The notes: generated by a model from the sequence alone, not told the origin. A DNA stretch of 64,000 nt from Neodontobutis hainanensis (GCA_024349245.1 JALDNG010000041.1:7585501-7649500); one strand, 5' to 3'. Shown: positions 13,339 to 22,460, counted from the stretch's first letter. Made by a program: numbers and translations.

Positions 13339-13363
13339 AATAAAAACCTAGTTCCAAACTAGG
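13339..13363 (+). terminator. poly(A) signal AATAAA plus hairpin (5' LTR)
   Basis: AATAAA at 13339-13344 is followed by a perfect 7-bp stem, CCTAGTT (13347-13353) and AACTAGG (13357-13363), around CCA. The copy in the 3' LTR (29528-29552) would end viral transcripts. The hairpin right behind the signal might modulate use of the 5' copy; that is inference. Confidence 0.65.
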
Positions 13364-13429
13364 ATAAAGACATATTCACTCTCCAGATCGTTCTTTAAGC
13401 TCATCACAGCCTCTCCCATTGGCACAGAG

Positions 13430-13450
13430 GTCTGATTCTCAGAATCAGAC
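13430..13450. repeat. perfect 21-bp inverted repeat in U5
   Basis: gtctgattct and agaatcagac are exact reverse complements around a single C. In RNA this gives a 10-bp self-complementary element in the 5' leader, or an intermolecular duplex. It is identical in the 3' LTR at 29619-29639. A role in dimerisation or packaging is a guess. Confidence 0.7.
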
Positions 13451-13527
13451 TCACTAACAGGCAGGCCGTCCAAATCGTCCACTGGACATCAGATTAACAG
13501 GGAGATTCGACCGCCGTACATAAGCCT

Positions 13528-13536
13528 AAGGTAAGA
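13528..13536 (+). promoter_or_regulatory. candidate major splice donor in U5
   Basis: AAG|GTAAGA matches the vertebrate 5' splice-site consensus at every position shown. It lies after the poly(A) signal and before the primer binding site, so it would be present only near the 5' end of genomic RNA. A second donor-like site (ttg|gtaagg) follows the primer site near 13893. Splicing is not demonstrated. Confidence 0.5.
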
Positions 13537-13850
13537 CCTCTATTAAAATCCTCTATTAAAAAATGGGACTGTCTTGAGGGATAGCGCTCATTAGAGGAGT
13601 CACACACTTGGGGCTTAATTTTACAGACGGAGCTGTTATAGGGTTAGACCAGACTTTAACCAACCGACTTGCAATCGGGTCTGGCATCCACCTACAGTGA
13701 TCTGTCAGCAGCAGAAGTCATTAATGTGTAGAAGCGAGTGCTGTGTTAGAGTCTCATAAAAATAGGAAATAGCAGGGAGTTAGTCCTCATAGAAGGGACA
13801 ACCTCCAAAAATTGTAACTAACCGCTTGACCATTAGTGACCATTCGCGAC

Positions 13851-14376
13851 ATGGCGCCCATACGTGGGGCAGTGAGAAATAGGGATACTATTGGTAAGGC
13901 CCCTGTTTCATAAACTCACAATATCAACCAATATTGTAGTCCTGCCAAAGCCACGAACCCGCTTTAAAGACCCTGAGAGAGTTAAGTTCAGGCAACAAAG
14001 CCCTGTTTTAGGAGGTAAAATAGCTGGGAACGTCTTAGCCAAAAGAGCAAGCGATTTCTGGTTGGAAATACAGGGAACCATCGTAAAAAGGGACAGAGAC
14101 GGGTAAACTGCAAGGGATTTGATCACTCCTATAGCTACTACCTTTAAGTTAATAAGCCTCTACCCACAGAGTTATCTGTTAGGACTAGATCCATTTGTGA
14201 GACAGGACTAGCCTATTCGAGATACCGCGATGATAGACCCAACCCGACAGGACCAGGTTCAGAGTACGGACCGCAGTAGTGGTGCCGTAATTCATAGAGA
14301 AGTTGACTCAGAAGACGTGGAAAGTGTCCATAGCTTCTTCAGGCCAACTGAGCGTCCGTGCCTCCCAGAGCAGTAG
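13851..14376 (+). pseudogene. leader-proximal open region, unrecognised
   Basis: A short ATG frame (13851-13913) begins on the last LTR base and runs through the primer site. A second frame reads from about 13891 to 14376 with in-frame stops only at 14104-14106 and 14209-14211, and continues coherently after each, so this may be a decayed coding segment. The visible peptide is basic at first (segment PRTRFKDPERVKFR) and acidic later. No family is recognised. It could be a short N-terminal gene, or the start of the macro-domain protein that follows three bases downstream. Confidence 0.35.
13852..13870 (+). other. primer binding site, tRNA-Lys1,2-like
   Basis: TGGCGCCCATACGTGGGGC starts right after the LTR CA. 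It matches the 18-nt complement of the tRNA-Lys1,2 3' end except for one extra T in the middle. Foamy viruses characteristically use this primer. Confidence 0.85.
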
Positions 14377-14378
14377 AC

Positions 14379-14994
14379 ATGCCTGTGGGGGACGGAAGAG
14401 TGATTCTGACTGTAGGAAAATTTGAAACAATGCCATTTGGTGAAGAAGACACGGTGGTATGGAACCCAGCAAATACAAAACTATTACATAAAGGAGGATT
14501 AGAGCGTACAAGAACGTTTTCCATTGTCCACTGAAAAAATTATGGCCAAGTAATGAGATTCACAGAAGGAAGGGAGCTTCAGGACAGAACAGTGGTACTT
14601 CAAAAGAACGATTTGGAACCAGCAGACACAGTGCAGCAGGTGCTACACGTAGCGTATTCATCCTGCTCACCAGGTTGGCCTCAGTCTGACCAGTATGCTT
14701 ATCTTAGATCAGTATATGATGCCGCATTACAAGCCACTCCAGCTAATGTACAAACTATTATCACGCCAGTGTTTGGAGCTGCCCTGTTTGGCTTATCACG
14801 CTGTCACAGCCATGCGTGCACTCACTCGGACCATACAGCTAGACACAGAACATCGCTATATAGTAATATTTCTGCATAATAATCTTGGAAGAGCAGAAGA
14901 AGTAGGTGCAGAAGTATTTGCTAAGCTGTTATCTCAGCCTACAGCACCGCCATCGACAGCAGGAGGGGGCCTTATGATTATCCAGAGCCAATAA
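14379..14994 (+). pseudogene. macro domain 1 (ADP-ribose-binding fold), interrupted
   Basis: From ATG 14379 the frame shows a macro-domain pattern in order: an N-terminal beta strand; a VVWNPAN segment resembling the [V]VNAAN loop that contacts ADP-ribose; HKGGL, like the H.GGL segment of PARP9/PARP14-type macro domains; a strand reading QQVLHVAYSS where the family has VIH.V.P; and IITPVFGAALFG, like the phosphate-binding loop before FGF/FGL. A last helix and strand (around YIVIFLHNN) follow in another frame. Two breaks are seen: an in-frame TGA at 14532-14534 and a shift near 14795, after which the frame ending at 14994 carries the C-terminal part. It lies directly upstream of an ORF with two more macro-like domains and upstream of gag. 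Known macro domains bind or hydrolyse ADP-ribose; activity here is inference. Confidence 0.7.
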
Positions 14995-15097
14995 GCTTTA
15001 CGGGTCAAGCTGACCAAGGAAGCTCCAATGATAAGATAACACATTACGGGGCTTATTCCTCTCTGAAGCACCCTATCCTGCACCAGCGTCAGAGCAT

Positions 15098-16954
15098 ATG
15101 TATGAGAATATGAGGGGTGATGTAAATTCTCAGGGCAGTTACATAGCCCCAGTCAACCCAGGGAGAGGCCTCATTCTTCCCTCTATTTCAGCAACGCGGA
15201 AAAAGCTTACTAGCCTAAACTACTCCACCTGGGGAATACTGGATGGTAGTGAACAGTTTAAAGTAACTGATGAGAAGCTAGCTAATATTACCCCTAAGGA
15301 AGTACTAGTAGTGTTCCATGAGGGACCGATTGGCTGCCCAGGAGGAGATCCTGCAGTTATAGAAATGTATGGCAAAGAGCGATGGACAGAAATTCAAGCT
15401 AAAGCTAAGAAACATGAGACTAGTCATGGTTGTCCAGTATATGTGCTGAGAGGCGTTCAATGTAAACCCTATGAGGAAATAGTAATAATTACGTTAGAAG
15501 CAGCTGACCCACTAGAAATCCACACGCTAGGCATGCAGCTATCTGAAGCCATGAAACATGCATATACACTGAACCCAAATCCAGGGAAGGGCCCTTATGT
15601 GGCCATAAGCCTAAGACCATTGACCATCGGCAATGGCCAGACCTACACCACAGCACAAACAGCTGCAGCGATAGCAGTACATTTCCCCTGGAGGGAGGTA
15701 GAAAACCCTGTCCTCACGCTGAGAGTTGGATCAGAACCAGAGGCAGTCCAGGTGGTTCAACAGACAGAAGATATATATAAGGGATGGAGATTAGACAATG
15801 ACCTGTCCACAAACCATTCAAAAAGCTTAGGGCCATATGGAGAAGCCCGTGAAGCATTGGCAAGGACAGCAAATAAACAGCCAGTGGCACTGCATCCAGT
15901 AACCAGCCCACTAATAATTCCTCGGCAGGTAGAAAAGGCAGTCCCAAGCCCACGGGCATCCAGGCTGCGACTCGAATCAGAGCAGTGGTTAACGGGAAAA
16001 GACCCATTAGATTTAACAGGCATAACCATAGGTAGACTTAGAATAGATTTTACAGATGAACTCCTTTCAAAAGGAACAGGCACGTCAGAACCACAAGAGG
16101 GAGACTTTACACCACTTTTAATGTTCCATCAAGGGAGTTTGAGAATAGAGTCACCCTGTACAGCAGAGGTCAGAAAATACATAGGAAAGGCAGCATGGAC
16201 TAATATTACAACCAAACTAGCAGAGCAGGAAAAAGGACCTGAAAGGCATGAGCTATATTTATACCGAGGACCACCGTTAGTCCAGATAATACCTGCGCTT
16301 TACATTGCTGTATTGGCGGACAACATAGATGATGTAGAAATGACAGAGGTGCTAAAGAGAGCATTATTTCATGCCCAAAAAGAAAAGTATCCAACAATAA
16401 GAATCAGATTAAGAACAGGCAAACAAAAGATAGCGGGTTTAAATGCTAAAGCCTTAGCACACAAAGTATGTAGTTGCTTACCTTGGGAGACGGGGTTAGA
16501 CCAAGGCCCCCCTTATCGTATTTTAATGCTGACTGCCCACAACACACATGGGGAAGAGGGAGCAGCTATCATAGCAGAAAATTACAAAAATTATAAAGAG
16601 CAGAGAGACAAAGATGAACAGGAAGAGCCCCGCAGGAAAGGTGGGGATATCCCGCAGAAGGAAGGGAGAGCAGTAGCTATGTCGGTGACCTCGCCTAGAG
16701 TGGAGGAGCCATCTATACAAGTCCTACGAAAAGTTACATGGGATGAGGATAAGAGAGATTTAAACCCAGCTAGAGGAAAACGAAAAGGAGCAAAATCAGT
16801 AGCATTCAGAGGAGTAGATCCAAAAGCATATCCCTGTAAGCCACCAGTGTGGGAAACAGAGGATGGCTCCCTTTGTCCACTCACATGTTTTGAAGAATGG
16901 GAAGAGTTGTCCGACAGTGGAGAAGATGACATACCCTGGTATGCGGAGGAGTAG
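15098..16954 (+). CDS. 618-aa protein with two tandem macro-like domains
   Basis: An intact ORF from ATG 15098; another ATG lies at codon 5. Residues about 50-230 and 308-500 form two units sharing one pattern: VFHEG/MFHQG, then YGKERWTEI/YIGKAAWTNI, then PVYVLRG/ELYLYRG, a hydrophobic strand, a helix, a strand with basic residues, and a final strand. Unit 1 keeps GGDPAV where macro domains have GG(G)V.GAI, followed by the expected helix and G..V strand; neither unit keeps the Asn-containing ADP-ribose loop. This recalls multi-macro proteins in which only one copy is active (PARP14, coronavirus nsp3). Residues 500-618 are charged (KRKGAK; acidic WEELSDSGEDD end), without membrane segments. 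The ORF ends 70 bp before the gag ATG in a different frame. It may be a separate pre-gag protein or an N-terminal extension of Gag. The ORF is certain; the fold assignment is moderately sure. Confidence 0.65.
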   Translation: MYENMRGDVNSQGSYIAPVNPGRGLILPSISATRKKLTSLNYSTWGILDGSEQFKVTDEKLANITPKEVLVVFHEGPIGCPGGDPAVIEMYGKERWTEIQAKAKKHETSHGCPVYVLRGVQCKPYEEIVIITLEAADPLEIHTLGMQLSEAMKHAYTLNPNPGKGPYVAISLRPLTIGNGQTYTTAQTAAAIAVHFPWREVENPVLTLRVGSEPEAVQVVQQTEDIYKGWRLDNDLSTNHSKSLGPYGEAREALARTANKQPVALHPVTSPLIIPRQVEKAVPSPRASRLRLESEQWLTGKDPLDLTGITIGRLRIDFTDELLSKGTGTSEPQEGDFTPLLMFHQGSLRIESPCTAEVRKYIGKAAWTNITTKLAEQEKGPERHELYLYRGPPLVQIIPALYIAVLADNIDDVEMTEVLKRALFHAQKEKYPTIRIRLRTGKQKIAGLNAKALAHKVCSCLPWETGLDQGPPYRILMLTAHNTHGEEGAAIIAENYKNYKEQRDKDEQEEPRRKGGDIPQKEGRAVAMSVTSPRVEEPSIQVLRKVTWDEDKRDLNPARGKRKGAKSVAFRGVDPKAYPCKPPVWETEDGSLCPLTCFEEWEELSDSGEDDIPWYAEE

Positions 16955-17024
16955 CAGAAAGAAGGGTCCTTCCTCATATTCCCTCCACCAGAGAAATAGG
17001 GGAATATTCTGGGGTGCCATTAAC

Positions 17025-18206
17025 ATGGAAAATGCCCAGATAGCCAGAGGCTGTGACTATTTTCGAGAGCGATGTATAGCACGTGATAAATCAGTGGAAA
17101 GATTTGCACAGAAGGAGTTAAAACAACTGCGAAAGGAGTTAGACACGTTGAAAAGTCATGTCACTGTAACAGACGGTTTAACGACAGGAAGTATGCTGCT
17201 CGCTCAATCTACCCCCACACTTCCTCTTAAGCCTAGTCTGCTGCATTTCGACCAAAATTCAACAAATTACATTGCAGGGCCCTCATGTTATACGCCTGAA
17301 CACAATGGGCTAAAAATGATTGGGGACACGCCAATGCTGCCCCGACCGGCTGGAGGCCATAATGGAGACATTTTCAGTCCCTCACACTCCTATGCAAATA
17401 AATACATTCCACCAGGCGACTAGGGGGGCACCTTTAGCACCCGCACAGGCAGGGCCCTATAATATTAAAGTGGTCCCTAAAAGAAAAGAAGCAGAGGGGG
17501 ACCTCCAGTATTTAAAAAGGCTAGCAGAAAGTGGTGTAAAAGGGACTTAATGTCTGACCCTTGGTTTAGTGACCAGCTGACCCTTAGAGAAAATATAATG
17601 AAGCCATCAGGATTAACTTTACAGGACCTGCTAGACACGGAGGTCGGTACACCCGGGAAAGATCATATGGACGATTTTATAGATAATTTGGTGGATAAAG
17701 TTACATCTAGAATATCTACACTATTTCAGGCCTTATCTATGCTAAGATCTAAAAACGCAACAATCCTGCATGAAGAGAGATTCCTTATGAAAATCCCGTC
17801 AGGATTACATTTATCATTAGGATGGAGGAGATGGAATGAACAAGAAAGAGCCACTCAGGTTGCAGTATATCAAGCCAAATCTCGAATAAATGCAGAGAAA
17901 AAGACAAAAAACGAAGAAAGGGCCCAGGAGGGCCCTTCAAGGAAGAATACAGAGACACGCGAAGCAAACAGATATCAGCTGCGTGCACGCGAGAGCCTGC
18001 GTGCACCAGTGAAAGAACTTCCGTATCAAAACATGAATCAGAGACAGAACCGCAGTCCAGATACACAAAGCAGAGAGCCAGGCAGGCCAAAAAGACCATG
18101 GGTTCAAAGGGAGCAATTTTTGGCCATGAGTCAGGCAGAAAGGGACAAACTCAGAAAAGAACAGGAGGATTACGACCGGAAATATCCCCGCACTCAGGGC
18201 AAATAG
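17025..18206 (+). pseudogene. gag: gag, frame-broken, foamy-like
   Basis: ATG 17025 opens a frame whose first 50 residues include a heptad-rich helix (FAQKELKQLRKELDTLKSHV), a plausible N-terminal coiled coil as in foamy Gag. This frame stops at 17421-17423; a second runs about 17400-17550; a third runs 17550-18206 (218 codons). At least two breaks therefore separate the parts. The last part has an amphipathic middle and a C-terminal region rich in Arg, Gln and Pro (RYQLRARESLR, REPGRPKRPW) but no Cys-His box. This fits spumaviral Gag, which binds nucleic acid through basic boxes. The span (about 394 codons) is shorter than usual foamy Gag, so upstream sequence may belong to it. The TAG at 18204-18206 is followed in frame by protease. 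Confidence 0.65.
17492..17501 (+). promoter_or_regulatory. internal polypurine tract candidate
   Basis: cagaggggga, preceded by the purine-rich aaaagaaaagaag, is identical to the ten bases that prime just upstream of the 3' LTR (27849-27858). Foamy viruses carry an additional internal tract, usually in pol; this one would sit in gag. Inference from sequence identity only. Confidence 0.35.
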
Positions 18207-18536
18207 ATATATAAACGAGAAGTCCACCGTATAGCATATCAGAAAGGGAAAAGATTGTATGCACAGGTTGAAGGACAAGAATATGCTGTAGATACAGGAG
18301 CAGATATAAGTGTGATAGCATATGACAAAGGGGAAAAAATGCCTGGAAAACAATGTGTAGTGCTGGCAGACGGTCACATGTACATAAAAATAGAAGGAAG
18401 CTGGGATCAGTAGTCGGGATTCAAGGAAGAGACAATTTGTTAGGGATACAAGATTTTCCATTAGCTGATGATGCGACCACCCAGAGTAGCTTGGATAGGA
18501 GAATATGATTTAGATGAACAAAAAGAAATGTGTTAG
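18207..18536 (+). pseudogene. pol: pol: protease region, frame-broken
   Basis: The frame is continuous with gag across the TAG at 18204-18206 and contains the aspartic-protease signature VDTGADISVIA (DTGA at 18291-18302). It stops at 18411-18413. Just before that, another frame continues with GRDNLLG (about 18428-18448), the typical C-terminal helix/turn of retroviral proteases. A further frame (ATG 18471 to 18536) leads toward RT. At least two shifts interrupt the segment. No ATG precedes DTGA in this frame, so the protein would need stop-codon readthrough, or a start lost in this copy. Confidence 0.75.
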
Positions 18537-19495
18537 AACAAACTACTATAACTAACAAAATAAGATTAGCAGAAATACTCGACAAAGGAAGCTATGCAAT
18601 GTTCAAGAATGACGTAGGCAAAGTCATAGATTTTGAATACACCATCAGAGGGGCTATGCCAGGAGTAGAAAGGCAATATCCGATTAAAAAGGAAGCTCTG
18701 ACAGAAATTCTGACTACTTTAAAAGAATTGGAAGATTTAGGAGTAGTTAAGAGGGTAGCAGAGCCACCCTGTAGTATGCCCATTCAAGCTGTACCAAAAA
18801 AAGACATGACCTATCGAATGGTACAAAATCTCAGACAACTGAATAGATTATCAGTAAAAGATAAACGAATATTAATTAATCCACAGAAAGCGGTTCGAGG
18901 GACGAGTAATAGAAAGTTCAAAACAACTTTAGATTTGGCAAATGGATTTTGGAGTGTTCCCCTGGAAGAACTTAGTCAATTAAAGACATGTTTTACATTA
19001 GGAAATCAAGCTTATTGCTGGAAAAGAATCCCACAGGGATTTTCCAACTCTCCCAATGTTTTCCAGGGACTAGTAGAGGAGACTCTGTCAGGATTAGCAG
19101 TCGAAGTCTATATAGATGATATATATTTCTCTCATGACACAGAGGAGCAGCATTTAGATGTTTTGGAGCAAGTGATATGCAGGCTGACAAAGAGAGGTTT
19201 TAAAATAGGTTTAAAAAAGTGTGAAATAGGTGTCCCCTCAGTAAAATATTTGGGATTCATGATTAGCAAAGATGGGAGAGGCCTCACACCTGATTACATA
19301 GAAAATATTTCGCTTCCAAGAACAGCAGCACAGGCAGAGAGAGTTTTGGGTAGACTAGAATATGTGGCTAGTCACATACCGGGGTTTGCAGAGGAAGCTG
19401 TGCATCTGCACAAGTTAAAATCTGCACTGAGGAAGCGAGATCCGGTGACAGGAAGAACAAAACCACAGACTACAAGCTGCAGCAGAATACAATAG
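18530..19495 (+). pseudogene. pol: pol: reverse transcriptase domain
   Basis: About 321 codons open in one frame, starting without a true ATG because they continue from the protease part. Visible RT motifs: TTLDLANGFW with the first catalytic Asp (about codon 135), RIPQGFSNSP, and VYIDDIYFSHD with the YIDD catalytic pair at 19109-19120. LGFMISKDGRGLTPD then marks the thumb start and has a foamy-like form. The fold is complete up to the connection domain; the frame then ends at 19495 and continues in another one. RT copies viral RNA into DNA. The domain looks intact; the gene does not. Confidence 0.9.
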
Positions 19496-20090
19496 AAGAA
19501 TTTAACAGACTTTTAAAATATTGTTTGATGAGCCAACGTACACTCGAAGAAAGAAAAATAGGAACCGCTTTAGCTATTTATCCCAAAATATCAGAGAGAG
19601 GAGGAAGTTTAGAAATTAGAAATGAAGGGAGTAAAAGACCCGCTCTGTATTACTCCACCTCCTTCACGCCAACTGAACAGCGATTCACAGAAACAGAGAA
19701 AACACTGCACACAGTGTTCAAGGCCTACAGAGTCCTGCGGGAATCGGGAATCCGTCAAGGATAGATGTGCACACTCCACACTTAATGCTTAGGAGGCCTC
19801 TAAGCAAACAGAAGAAGGGGCCCGAGCATTAGCTAGTAGGTGGGGAAAATGGGAAATGATTTTAACGGATGAATTATTTAATTTTGTGGGAACCACCCCA
19901 AAAGTCAAAAGGAAACAGGGCAAAACATTTTCAGCCACAAGTACTAATATTCACGGATGGAAGTAAAAAGTTAGATGAACAGTATGGTCAATGGGCCTTT
20001 ATTGTAAAATGTCCCGAGGAAGAAGGATATATCAAAATTCAGGAAAAGCAACCGGGTCGGCACAAACAGCGGAGATAGAAGCAGTAGTTC
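19440..20090 (+). pseudogene. pol: pol: connection and N-terminal RNase H, several frame breaks
   Basis: The connection domain continues in the frame 19525-19764, which is open upstream to about 19440 and contains YYSTSFTPTEQRFTETEKT, typical of the RT-RNase H linker. After a stop near 19762 the region 19765-19868 is broken between frames. The frame 19869-20078 holds VLIFTDGSKK with the first catalytic Asp of RNase H. The segment with the catalytic Glu (TAEIEAVVHAL, about 20065-20100) is in another frame. RNase H removes RNA from the RNA/DNA hybrid. Confidence 0.8.
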
Positions 20091-21278
20091 ATGCACTTAA
20101 TTGGTTGCATTCAAAAAATTAATAGAGCAAGAATAATAACAGATTCTCAGTATGTATATAATGGATACACAGAAGACCTTCCTTATTGGGAAGCACGAGA
20201 ATTCCAGAATTACAAAGGAAAGGATCTCAAACACAAAGATCAGTGGATAATAATCGCTGAGTTAATAAAAGGCAAGAATATAGACATGAGGCATGTAAAG
20301 AGCCACACAGGGAGGATGGGTCTAGAGTACGAAGGAAACGCGGAAGTGGATGATTTGGCACAAGCACGCTCACTGATGCACAACAAAGCATGTCTGTTAC
20401 CACAAGCCTGGAAAACAGCACGTGGATGGATTATACCAGAAGAAGAGGCAGATTATTATCTGAACGAAATACATAAAGCTTTGGGGCATATAGGAGTGGC
20501 TAGAATGAATACGTGGCTAACTGATCAGGAAATACAAATACCAAAATGGAGGGAAAAAATGAAAATTATCAGGACAAGTTGCACAGAATGTGCGGATAAA
20601 GGCGGCACGCGGTCGGCTCAAACAAAGCATGACTTAATTCGAACTGACATACCAGGAAACCACTTTTCTGCAGATGTAGGTCAAGTGTCACAAGCTGGAG
20701 TAAGACAAAATAAACTGTTCCTTGTAATATTAGACAATGCAGGAGGAAATGGACAGGTTTATCCGATGAAGAGAGCAACAGGTATAGTAATAGCATCAAA
20801 AATAGCAGAATATATGACAGATAAAGACGCTCAGAGTTTGAGAATGGACAATGGAACTCACTTTAAAAACAGACACGTTATGAATTTATTGGAATCATTA
20901 GGAATACAAGCAGTATGGTCCATACCACATATGTCTAACACCAATGGCATTGCAGAACGAGCAGTCAGAACAGTGAAAGAATATATCCTTACAAACCTCG
21001 GAAAAGAATGGGATACTCCCTTAGGATTAATTAAAATTGCGAAACAACTTAGCTTACCTCATTTAAAGCGAGGAGCACAGAAGCCCACTAACAGGCCCGA
21101 CCATGTCTTTCAGGTAGGAGACATCGTCTGGGTGAATCGTGGGCTTAAGGGACAAGAAAGAACAGTAAAACATTCTAACGAGGGAAAAGATAGGATCATC
21201 GCAATATCAGGTAATCTCGTGACTTTGAAAGATAAAGGGCACGTACACCTGAAACAGATTAGACCTTACCGAAAATGA
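20091..21278 (+). pseudogene. pol: pol: C-terminal RNase H and integrase
   Basis: The frame of 395 codons is intact as a segment. RNase H residues: IITDSQYVYNG (Asp at codon 18), HVKSHTG and GNAEVDDLAQ (Asp near codon 87). Integrase zinc domain: His128, His133, Cys164, Cys167. Catalytic core: Asp195 (SADVGQ), Asp253 (RMDNGTHF) and Glu289 (IAERAVRTVKE), with exactly 35 residues between the last two. The C-terminal segment QVGDIVWVNRG resembles the SH3-like DNA-binding domain. Integrase joins viral DNA to the chromosome; a foamy-type enzyme fits the observed 4-bp duplication. The stop (21276-21278) overlaps the next ATG as ATGA. Called pseudogene because upstream parts of the same polyprotein are frame-broken. 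Confidence 0.9.
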
Positions 21279-22252
21279 AGAGACTGCTAGACCTTTGTGG
21301 ATTAGCAAAGCCTACTGTTCCTGAGGGTCATAGGTCCCCTGAAGGAGAAACGTTCCTGCAAAGGGCTAAAGTAGGCACAGCAGGGACAGTAACTTGGGGA
21401 GATATGATAAACAGGGACATGGTTAAAACCCCTTTGTGTGTGACTAGAGGCCAAGTGATAATCTCTGGCATGGGAGAGGGCAACATATTTGTGGGAGTGT
21501 CAAAACCTGGACATTCGGAGAATGAATATGTAAGATGGAAAAGATATTTAGTGGGACAGTGCTGTTTATGCGAGCATCAGTGCTTCAACCAGGTGTGGCA
21601 AGGTATGAGACGCACTAGGCCTCAAAATCTGGCGCAGGCTCCTGTGACATTAGGACATAGAGAGCTTGCTAGCCAATACAAAGTAACAATATGTTCAAAT
21701 TGTTGGGAAAAGAATTCTTCCTGGTACGATGTGTGCCGAATAGACCACTCTGGAGGAATGCCATGCAATTGCTGTAGAGCAGGAATATATGGCATCAAAG
21801 CATGTAATTCTGGACTGACACCCACTATGTATCACATGGGAGAGTTGTCTTATAGGTCAGGCCAGTACTACACCCTCCCTGAAGCATTGCACCTAATAGA
21901 AGAACAATGGGGAATACTAACTGAAATACAAGATAAAGGAAAAACAATTAAAAAGGAACTAGGAAAGTTTTTGGTGGAGAAGTGTCGACCTGGACTCCTT
22001 CCTGGAGCACCAGTAGGAACAATTAAAGGTATAAAAATAGCAGTAGAAGAGTTTAAAACCCATAACTCCTCCAATTCTGTATGACTGGGTCACAACTGGA
22101 ACACAGCCAGAATCAGCAGCAGTCACCAAGCAAACAGTGACAGCTGAATTTAGTATAGCAGGAGCCAAAGGCCCAGTTAAAGCCGAAGTGAAGATAGGGA
22201 TAATGACGGACCCCTGGGAGAGAATAGTGGGATTTTTATGTATCCCAGGCTA
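21275..22252 (+). CDS. Cys-rich accessory ORF between pol and env
   Basis: ATG 21275 overlaps the pol stop in the arrangement ATGA, which would suit termination-reinitiation or a separate spliced mRNA. The open frame is 269 codons (stop 22082-22084). Another frame, open from about 22050 to 22252, continues with coherent coding character, so a single shift may have shortened it. Cysteines cluster as CCLCEHQC (96-103), CSNC (140-143), C154, CNCC (164-167) and C177, with His101 and His158, which suggests one or two zinc sites. The C-terminal third is helical and charged (IQDKGKTIKKELGKFLVEK). No signal peptide or membrane segment. No family is recognised. Its position between pol and env is where lentiviruses keep accessory genes, but I see no Vif-like motif, and a small intact zinc domain of other use is equally possible. 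Confidence 0.55.
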
Positions 22253-22460
22253 AAAGGACCCAGTGGGACCACAAAACTGAAGTGGGTGCCCCAGAACCCG
22301 AACACTCGTTAGCCAGCAGAGAGCTGTCCTCTGACCAGAGCCGTCCTTTATTATCCAGGGTAATACAGGCCATGGCTAGGGGTCATAACAATGTAATATA
22401 GCGAAAAAGAAGGAGCCGATGGATCCCCTCTCCCCTGGCCAAAATAGTAATATTAGGGCC

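Larger units (their letters stand above)
11499..13851 (+). repeat. 5' LTR (2353 bp)
   Basis: Bounded by TG at 11499 and CA at 13850-13851, with the primer binding site starting at 13852. By its signals: U3 about 11499-12000 (CRE, TATA box), R about 12000-13365 (TATA-proximal start to the AATAAA/hairpin, including eight 125-bp repeats), and U5 about 13366-13851 (palindrome and a strong splice donor). It matches 27859-30041 almost exactly in U5 and the late repeats, but is 170 bp longer because the 3' LTR carries several internal deletions. Confidence 0.92.

Noticed and set aside
16591..16977. minus-strand ORFs inside the provirus
   Set aside because: Shadows of the plus-strand macro and gag frames, without domains or promoter context; an antisense gene cannot be supported.
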